Of a DNA stretch of 40,593 nucleotides, positions 35,298 through 40,593 are shown one piece after another. The stretch covers positions 1-40,593 of the forward strand of contig CANJCQ010000036.1 of the NCBI GenBank assembly GCA_947473355.1, read 5' to 3'. This DNA comes from Sphingomonadaceae bacterium (GTDB taxonomy: Bacteria; Pseudomonadota; Alphaproteobacteria; Sphingomonadales; Sphingomonadaceae). The notes below the pieces were generated by a model. The model was given only the letters and a program-made list of their open reading frames with translations, ran no database searches and was not told the DNA's origin. The first letter of the stretch is position 1; each line of letters opens with the position of its first letter. The position numbers were made by a program, and so were the translations under genes.

Positions 35298-36872
35298 ATG
35301 ACCATTCAGCCCCCCCAAATTCAAACAGGCAATTCCATCCTCATCATCGACTTTGGCAGCCAGGTGACCCAGCTGATCGCCCGGCGCGTGCGCGAGGCCG
35401 GGGTCTATTCCGAGATCGTGCCCTTCAACAGCGCCGAGGCCGCCTTCGCGCGGATGCAGCCCAAAGGCGTTATCCTGTCGGGCGGGCCGGCTTCCGTCAC
35501 CGATGAGGGCAGCCCGCGCGCGCCGCAGGCAGTGCTGGACAGCGGGTTGCCGATCCTTGCGATCTGCTATGGCCAGCAGACCCTGTGCACCCAGCTGGGC
35601 GGCGAAGTCGAAGGCGGGCATGCGGCGGAATTTGGCCGGGCCGATGTCGAAATCCTGAAAGCCAGCCCCTTGTTCGATGGCTTCTGGCAGGTCGGCGGGC
35701 AATATCCGGTGTGGATGAGCCACGGCGACCGGGTGACCCGCGCGCCGGAAGGCTTCGAAGTGATCGGCACTTCTCCCGGCGCACCCTTCGCGATTCTAGC
35801 GGATGAAGCGCGCCGCTATTACACCACGATGTTCCACCCCGAAGTGGTGCACACCCCCGACGGGGCCAAGCTGATCTCCCAGTTCGTCCACAAGATCTGC
35901 GGTCTGGCCGGCGACTGGACCATGGCCGAATTCCGCAATACCAAGATTGCCGATATCCGCGCGCAAGTGGGCAGCGGGAAAGTGATCTGCGGGCTATCGG
36001 GCGGGGTCGATTCTGCGGTCGCCGCCGTTCTGATCCACGAGGCCATCGGCGATCAGCTGACCTGCGTCTTTGTCGATGGCGGCATCCTGCGATTGAACGA
36101 GCGCGAGCAGGTCGAGGAGCTGTTCCGGAACCACTACAACATCCCGCTGGTGGTGGTCGATGCGCGTGACCTGTTCATGGACGGACTCGCTGGGGTCACC
36201 GATCCCGAAGCCAAGCGCAAATTCATCGGCAAGACCTTCATCGATGTGTTCGAGGCTGAGGCCAAGAAGATCGGCGGCGCGGATTTCCTGGCGCAGGGCA
36301 CGCTTTATCCGGATGTAATCGAAAGCGTCTCCTTCACCGGCGGTCCCTCGGTGACGATCAAGAGCCATCACAATGTCGGCGGCCTGCCTGAACGCATGAA
36401 CATGCAACTGGTCGAGCCCTTGCGCGAACTGTTCAAGGACGAAGTGCGCGCGCTGGGCCGCGAGCTGGGCCTCCCCGAAATATTCGTCGGCCGCCACCCC
36501 TTCCCCGGCCCCGGCCTCGCCATCCGCATCCCCGGCGAAGTGACCCGCGAGCGCTGCGACGTGCTGCGGCTGGCCGACGCGGTCTATCTCGACGAAATCC
36601 GCAAGGCCGGTTTGTATGATGAAATCTGGCAGGCCTTCGCCGTGCTGTTGCCGGTCAAAACCGTCGGCGTGATGGGCGACGGGCGGACCTATGACAACGT
36701 CTGCGCGCTCAGGGCCGTAACCAGCACGGACGGGATGACGGCGGATATCTATCCCTTCGAGGCGGCATTCTTGTCGCGCGTGGCGACGCGGATCATCAAT
36801 GAGGTCAAGGGCATCAACCGGGTGGTTTATGACTTTACCAGCAAGCCGCCGGGGACGATTGAGTGGGAATAG
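35298..36872 (+). CDS. guaA: GMP synthase (glutamine-hydrolysing)
   Basis: 524 aa. It converts XMP to GMP with glutamine as nitrogen donor. The N-terminal class I amidotransferase has [15 protein letters not shown], nucleophile Cys in [11 protein letters not shown] and FHPEVVHT. The ATP-pyrophosphatase domain has [15 protein letters not shown]. The C-terminal dimerisation domain has [18 protein letters not shown] and ends PPGTIEWE. The coding sequence is complete, with the normal C-terminus. A tyrosine recombinase follows 166 bp later; the 3' end of guaA is a known integration site for genomic islands, so this end probably forms the left attachment junction. Confidence 0.97.
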   Translation: MTIQPPQIQTGNSILIIDFGSQVTQLIARRVREAGVYSEIVPFNSAEAAFARMQPKGVILSGGPASVTDEGSPRAPQAVLDSGLPILAICYGQQTLCTQLGGEVEGGHAAEFGRADVEILKASPLFDGFWQVGGQYPVWMSHGDRVTRAPEGFEVIGTSPGAPFAILADEARRYYTTMFHPEVVHTPDGAKLISQFVHKICGLAGDWTMAEFRNTKIADIRAQVGSGKVICGLSGGVDSAVAAVLIHEAIGDQLTCVFVDGGILRLNEREQVEELFRNHYNIPLVVVDARDLFMDGLAGVTDPEAKRKFIGKTFIDVFEAEAKKIGGADFLAQGTLYPDVIESVSFTGGPSVTIKSHHNVGGLPERMNMQLVEPLRELFKDEVRALGRELGLPEIFVGRHPFPGPGLAIRIPGEVTRERCDVLRLADAVYLDEIRKAGLYDEIWQAFAVLLPVKTVGVMGDGRTYDNVCALRAVTSTDGMTADIYPFEAAFLSRVATRIINEVKGINRVVYDFTSKPPGTIEWE

Positions 36873-36876
36873 GAAC
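36853..36876 (+). other. Probable island attachment site (attL) in the guaA 3' end
   Basis: The last codons of guaA (GGGACGATTGAGTGGGAATA) lie at the border between GC-rich core and AT-richer, integrase-led DNA. Islands integrating here keep an intact guaA because the element carries the matching 3' end. The partner site is not inside the window, so the exact crossover is not defined. Confidence 0.5.
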
Positions 36877-36985
36877 ACTATCATAACACATTGAAATATA
36901 ACATTTCTTAATATACAAAGTCGCTACAAACTTTTCACTAAATCGTTGATTTCGCGTTCACTGGCTGTTACTCATACAAGGTGAA

Positions 36986-37019
36986 GTTACGAAGATTCTG
37001 TTATCATTCAGAATCGTAA
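36986..37019. promoter_or_regulatory. Inverted repeat upstream of the integrase
   Basis: GATTCTG-TTATCATT-CAGAATC (36994-37015), with the complementary TTAC/GTAA outside it separated by a three-base bulge. It lies 20 bases before the integrase start in a very AT-rich leader. It could be an operator or a recombinase binding site. Confidence 0.4.
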
Positions 37020-37038
37020 ATCACGAGGGGCGGCTGCG

Positions 37039-38514
37039 GTGAAAATCTCACGCATCAGTGAGAAGCATTCGGTGCTGGACGGTAGGGCGGAAATCTATCG
37101 GACAAGCACGGCGGGCGATGTCTGGCAGTTTCGGCTCTACGATGCGGCAACGAAGACGCAGCATCGCAAATCTCTCAAAACTCGTGATCTAACGGCTGCT
37201 CTGGAAGCAGCTGAGGCGATGGTGCGTGATCTTGCGGACGGCAAGTCGGCAGCAAAGACGCAAAAGCGCATCAGCGCACAGCATAAGGTGCTGGATGGGC
37301 TGGCTACGATCTTGCGGACGAAGGCGTCTGGCGATGTCTGGCAGCTGCAAATGTATGTTCAGGAAGAGCAGCGATACTATCGCAAGTCGCTCAAAACGAG
37401 GGACTTAGATTCTGCACTGGAGATGGCGCGGGAGATCGGCGCTGAACTGATTGGCAAGCGCAGAGCAGGCATCAAGATTTTCGGCATGTCGCTTCGTCAG
37501 CTGGTGGACGAGTGGGTTGAATACAAGCGATCGGAAGTGGCTCTCGGCATCATGGCTGGGATCACGCCAGAGCGGCTGATCACGATCAGATCGCAGTTGA
37601 AGCACCTGCTGGAATATAAGGGCGCTGACACGAAATGCTCGGAGTTGGGGCGCGACAGTCTGTTTGAATATCGGATGTGGCGCAGGACTCAGAAGAGCAA
37701 TGTCTCGGATGTGACGATCAGGAACGAGCAGGCGACGATCAACGCTCTAGCGAAATATGCGTATCGCAAGGGGCTGCTTCACTTTGATCGGTTCAACTTC
37801 AAGGTTTTGAAGATCAAAGGCGGCATGGTTGGTAAGCGCGACACGTTCAAATGGGATGAATATCAGGCTCTCTACGATTTCATGCGTGACTGGGCTGATG
37901 CGAAAAATGGCGGTGCTGGGCAGAGCGAGCAGGAAATCGCAGAACGGCTGCTGATCCGAGACTACGTGCTGATATCGGCAAACTCGGGACTTCGGGTTGG
38001 CGAACTGCGGCAGCTAACGTGGGGTGACGTGACGCGGATTGAGCAGATCAAGAAGGGCGGACGCACATCGTATCTCGCGCATCTGACGGTTCGGGCTGAG
38101 ACTTCAAAAGTCAGGAATGAGCGCAAGATCATCGTTCGGGGCGGAGAGTATTTTGAACGGCTGAAAGAGCGGCAGACGCATACGGGCAAGAGCGATCTGG
38201 TGTTTGCGCGGATCGGCGGCGACGGTTCGGAGACGCTGGACCATCGCGTCTGGAAACGGCGCTGGTATGAGCTGATGGCTGGCATCAAGATTGAAGATCA
38301 TCAGCAGCGCAAACTGACTTGGTACTCGCTGCGGCACTGGATGATCACGCAGCGCATTGCGGCTGGGGTCGATGTGATCGATCTGGCAAAAATCACGGGC
38401 ACATCAATCGCGCACATTGAAGGCACTTATCTCAAATACAGTCTGGAGATGGCGCGGGAGGCGGCGCTGAAATCTCACAGGTTCACGGAAGACGGCGGGA
38501 TTGAGCGGTATTGA
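37039..38514 (+). CDS. Tyrosine recombinase/integrase with duplicated N-terminal module
   Basis: 491 aa from GTG 37039 with AGGGG nine bases upstream. Residues 5-62 and 77-134 are tandem copies offset by exactly 72 residues, about half identical, sharing VLDG, GDVWQ and RKSLKTRDL. They are probably duplicated DNA-arm-binding modules. The core-binding domain is about 150-255 and the catalytic domain 265-480. Catalytic residues are Arg319 (SGLRVGEL), Lys357, Arg432-His433 (YSLRHWM) and nucleophile Tyr464 (HIEGTYLKY); the two auxiliary His positions are Tyr429 and Thr455, as in some family members. It should integrate and excise an island at guaA. Confidence 0.9.
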   Translation: MKISRISEKHSVLDGRAEIYRTSTAGDVWQFRLYDAATKTQHRKSLKTRDLTAALEAAEAMVRDLADGKSAAKTQKRISAQHKVLDGLATILRTKASGDVWQLQMYVQEEQRYYRKSLKTRDLDSALEMAREIGAELIGKRRAGIKIFGMSLRQLVDEWVEYKRSEVALGIMAGITPERLITIRSQLKHLLEYKGADTKCSELGRDSLFEYRMWRRTQKSNVSDVTIRNEQATINALAKYAYRKGLLHFDRFNFKVLKIKGGMVGKRDTFKWDEYQALYDFMRDWADAKNGGAGQSEQEIAERLLIRDYVLISANSGLRVGELRQLTWGDVTRIEQIKKGGRTSYLAHLTVRAETSKVRNERKIIVRGGEYFERLKERQTHTGKSDLVFARIGGDGSETLDHRVWKRRWYELMAGIKIEDHQQRKLTWYSLRHWMITQRIAAGVDVIDLAKITGTSIAHIEGTYLKYSLEMAREAALKSHRFTEDGGIERY

Positions 38515-38860
38515 GGCGTGAATCTCACGTTTTGCAAAACTTGGCTCCTGCGTCGGGTTCGTCCGCATCGGCGTGCGTAAACAGATTTCTCATGAGAAAC
38601 GAGATTTCGTGCAGCTGGGGCTGTTCAGATCGGAACAGGCGACTTATCCAGCCCCCGATTTTATCGCGCAGATTTTTTTGGCTGACCTGCTTTCAATCAA
38701 AACCGTCTCTGGCGCTAAAGTGCGGTGGTGCAGGTGGAGCGGGTGCATTTTCTATGTTGCGGGTTTGGCTCTAACTTTGCCATTAAACGCCGTGCTTCTT
38801 AGCACATCATATTTATTGCAATTTTAGAATGAAAAATTAGACAGGGAGAATGGAGTTCAA
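38515..38860. other. Gap downstream of the integrase
   Basis: This 346-base stretch contains two overlapping open frames of 84-87 codons, but neither has a ribosome binding site or recognisable motif, and their composition (many Cys, Trp and Ser runs) is not convincing. The last 50 bases are AT-rich and probably hold the promoter of the winged-helix gene. I see no other feature. Confidence 0.45.
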
Positions 38861-39160
38861 ATGCTAAAGCTACTCAATTTGCTTGTAAGCCTGCGCCAAT
38901 TACCTCCACTGTCAGAACTGACGGGCGATGAGGAACGGTTGCTATTTCAACTGAAGGCACTCTTTGACAGGCAGGGCGCTCTGTCTGTGCTTGACGTTTA
39001 CGATCTCATTGGAGGCAAATCAGGCACAACAGCTTACCGTCAGCTCATGAGCCTAAAAGAAAAAGGGCTTGTCGTCATTGAGGTTGATGAGGCTGACAAG
39101 CGTCGGCGCCATGTCCATTTCACGGATCTAGCTAACAATGTCTTCAGGGCGGTGGGGTGA
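38861..39160 (+). CDS. Small winged-helix (MarR-like) regulator
   Basis: 99 aa from ATG 38861, with GGAG five bases upstream. The middle and end form a winged helix: SVLDVYDLIGGKSGTTAYRQLMSLKEKGLVVIEVDEADKRRRHVHFTDLA, in which TTAYRQLMSLKEKGL is the recognition-helix region and the EVDEADKRRRHVHFT hairpin the wing, as in MarR-type proteins. It lacks the long dimerisation helices of full MarR proteins. Its stop overlaps the start of a membrane-protein gene (TGATG), so it probably regulates or works with that protein. The gene is AT-richer than the core chromosome. Confidence 0.75.
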   Translation: MLKLLNLLVSLRQLPPLSELTGDEERLLFQLKALFDRQGALSVLDVYDLIGGKSGTTAYRQLMSLKEKGLVVIEVDEADKRRRHVHFTDLANNVFRAVG

Positions 39161-39714
39161 TGCAAATGATGGAAGAGAGTATTCGATATAAGGTCGGGAT
39201 GGCTGTCGTGTTCTCGCTTCTATACGTCGGCACCTATCGCCTCTTCCAGAGCATGGGCATTTATCAAGAACTGATCTCTTTCGATCCTTGGCTGTTTTAC
39301 CCGCCTGCATTCCTGCGCTTGGCTGCATTTCTTGTCATCGGTTACTGGAGCATTCCTGCGCTGTTTGTGGCTGGATTTTGTTGCATCGATTTTGGGATGG
39401 ATCTTACCGGAATTGCAATCGTCTCTGCTTTCTGTGCAGTCGGCGGACCTTTTGCGGTCGATATGGCGGGAAGGGTGACTGCATTAAAAGCTAGCCTCAG
39501 TAATCTTACTCCATCGAGATTGCTCATCCTCTCTTTGGCATGCGCAATCGGTAACGCTGCTTTCATGAAAATGGGGCTTTCCATTGTGAACTACGAAACT
39601 TCGAAGATGCCAGATTATCTGTCCATCGTGATTGGCGACACGATCGGCACATGGGTGATGATCTACCTCATCAAGGGTGCACTTACATTGTATGGCAAAT
39701 CGCTAAAAAACTGA
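39160..39714 (+). CDS. Membrane protein of unknown function, about five helices
   Basis: 184 aa from ATG 39160, overlapping the preceding stop by one base. Hydrophobic helices fall at about 11-28, 43-63, 68-105, 123-143 and 154-178. A terminal motif IVIGDTIGTWVMIYLIKGAL with GDxxGxxV recalls the last helices of MASE1-like sensor domains, but the match is by eye and no enzymatic domain follows. It is coupled to the winged-helix gene, so a sensor/regulator cassette is possible. I do not assign a function. Confidence 0.65.
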   Translation: MQMMEESIRYKVGMAVVFSLLYVGTYRLFQSMGIYQELISFDPWLFYPPAFLRLAAFLVIGYWSIPALFVAGFCCIDFGMDLTGIAIVSAFCAVGGPFAVDMAGRVTALKASLSNLTPSRLLILSLACAIGNAAFMKMGLSIVNYETSKMPDYLSIVIGDTIGTWVMIYLIKGALTLYGKSLKN

Positions 39715-39873
39715 TCCAGCAGTTTGCTATTGCAAAACATACCTCCTTATTTCATTGTATATTTGCAAAGATTCGAAAATGCTTCTTGATAACTTTTTAG
39801 CTCTCAGGCGCATTTTCGATGAAGGTCATGTCGCCGGAATCTGAATTCGTTCTGACGCGAGGGGGAGAGTGAA

Positions 39874-40545
39874 ATGCCAGTTGCTGTATCTTCTCTGCCT
39901 TCGGATCGACGTTTTGAATTTATCCGGCAGGTGTACACTCATGTGATTGGCGCCTTCGCCGCCTTCGCTTTCCTATCGTGGCTTCTGTTCCAGTCTGGAG
40001 TGGGCGAGGAATTTTATTGGATAATCGAAGAAAGCCGCTGGGCTTGGCTTCTTGTGCTGGGTGCATTCGGCATTTTCGGATGGATGACGTCGCATCTAGC
40101 AGAGGCTCAAACGCGTGAAATGCAATATCTGGGGCTAGGTCTAGCAGCTGCAGCCGAGGCTCTAATATTCTCTCCGCTGATATATGGCGTCTATGAGAAT
40201 TCCGGCGCTGAAGCGATCCAGGGTGCTGTAATGGGGACGATCACCCTTTGCTTAGCCATCACTGTGGTTGTGGGGACCTCTAAGCATGACTTTTCCTACA
40301 TTGGTGGAATTTTGAAGGTTTGCTCCTTCTTGGCTCTTGCTTTCATTGTGGCGTCAATCATCTTCGGCTTCAGTCTTGGTCTTCTTTTCTCTTATGCCAT
40401 GCTCACATTCGCAGGGGCTTGTGTGGTCTACGACACTTCACGGGTCCTAGGGTCAGGACTCATTGATCACAACCAGAAGATGACGGTAGCGGCGATTGCG
40501 ATGGCGGACATGAAGGTGTGGGCGCAGCGATCATATCGGGTGTGA
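39874..40545 (+). pseudogene. Bax inhibitor-1/YccA-family protein, cut by IS5-family element
   Basis: ATG at 39874 with AGGGGGAGAG upstream. The first 192 codons encode a multi-helix BI-1 (UPF0005) protein: RQVYTHVIGAFAAFAFLSW at the first helix, AMLTFAGACVVYDTSRVL at the sixth. The frame then enters the IS at 40450 and adds 31 IS-encoded residues (GSGLIDHNQ onwards) before a stop at 40543-40545. Family members normally continue after YDTSRVL with a further helix or half-helix of about 30-40 residues, containing conserved acidic positions. That end is lost here, so the protein is probably non-functional or altered. Confidence 0.82.
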
Positions 40546-40593
40546 ATGCGCCGCCAGTCCTTGATTTTGGCGAACAGGTTTTCGATCAAGTGC
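40450..40593 (-). mobile_element. IS5-family element (partial), inserted in the BI-1-like gene
   Basis: The terminal end reads GGGTCAGGACTCATTGATCA, preceded by CTA (40447-40449). It is the exact reverse complement of bases 1-144. The rest of the element lies beyond the window. Confidence 0.87.
40467..40592 (-). CDS. IS5-family transposase, C-terminal fragment
   Basis: This is the same 41-residue C-terminal fragment as at 2-127, on the opposite strand, with the catalytic Glu in IENLFAKIK and the stop at 40467-40469. The start of the gene lies outside the window. Confidence 0.85.
   Translation of the reverse strand, partial: HLIENLFAKIKDWRRIHTRYDRCAHTFMSAIAIAATVIFWL

Noticed and set aside
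36873..37038. A tRNA gene as the integrase target
   Set aside because: No cloverleaf or T-loop sequence is present; guaA itself is the likely target.
38495..38520. Resemblance of the integrase 3' end (GATTGAGCGGTATTGAGG) to the guaA 3' end
   Set aside because: The match breaks after a few bases and is explained by similar codons (IE...). It is not convincing as an attachment site.
38511..38827. Two overlapping 84-87 codon frames after the integrase
   Set aside because: No ribosome binding site, odd composition and no recognisable motif; treated as non-coding.
39160..39714. Naming the membrane protein MASE1
   Set aside because: Only a short GDxxGxxV-like ending is similar by eye; no sensor output domain is attached, so the name is not justified.

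Overview
The window is GC-rich alphaproteobacterial chromosome, most likely from Sphingomonadales (Sphingomonadaceae or Erythrobacteraceae). This rests on the high GC content, the protein signatures of LepA, DnaN, FabD, FabG, GlnD, Lgt, GyrB and GuaA, and the stem-loop repeats typical of that order. No rRNA or tRNA gene is visible. Both window ends lie inside the same IS5-family element in opposite orientation: the first 144 bases and the reverse complement of the last 144 are identical. The window therefore probably stops where an assembly met a repeat.

Left part (1-2360): an IS5-family end, then a leftward pair made of a small helical protein and an NlpC/P60-type putative effector whose catalytic half is conspicuously AT-rich, then a VapBC toxin-antitoxin pair with a palindromic operator. 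From 2405 to 10578, leftward, come lepA and two tandem paralogous cyclic-di-GMP proteins (PAS-GGDEF-EAL-PilZ). An IS630-family element has jumped into the stop codon of the upstream paralog. The downstream paralog has lost the key EAL residues.

Middle part (10777-34887): mostly housekeeping. It holds a ferredoxin-NADP reductase, dnaN, the ldcA-fabD-fabG row, a Mur ligase divergent from ldcA (together a plausible murein recycling pair), a secreted alpha/beta hydrolase, an acyl-CoA synthetase-like gene with glnD, the lgt-midA-acyltransferase operon, a TonB-type receptor with a lipoprotein 5'-nucleotidase, gyrB, and a frameshifted CPBP membrane protease. A GxxExxY-family gene sits between fabD and fabG as a compact unit bounded by near-perfect 30-bp inverted repeats. 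The same repeat pair, without a gene, recurs between ldcA and the Mur ligase. I regard this repeat/GxxExxY unit as the most interesting candidate system here.

Right part (35298-40593): guaA is followed at once by a tyrosine recombinase with a duplicated N-terminal module, which is the expected layout of an island integrated at the 3' end of guaA. The AT-richer segment beyond it carries a winged-helix/membrane-protein cassette and a Bax-inhibitor-1-like gene cut by the IS5-family element. Two very short membrane-peptide genes with strong ribosome binding sites (19945-20046 and 35001-35084) are also present.
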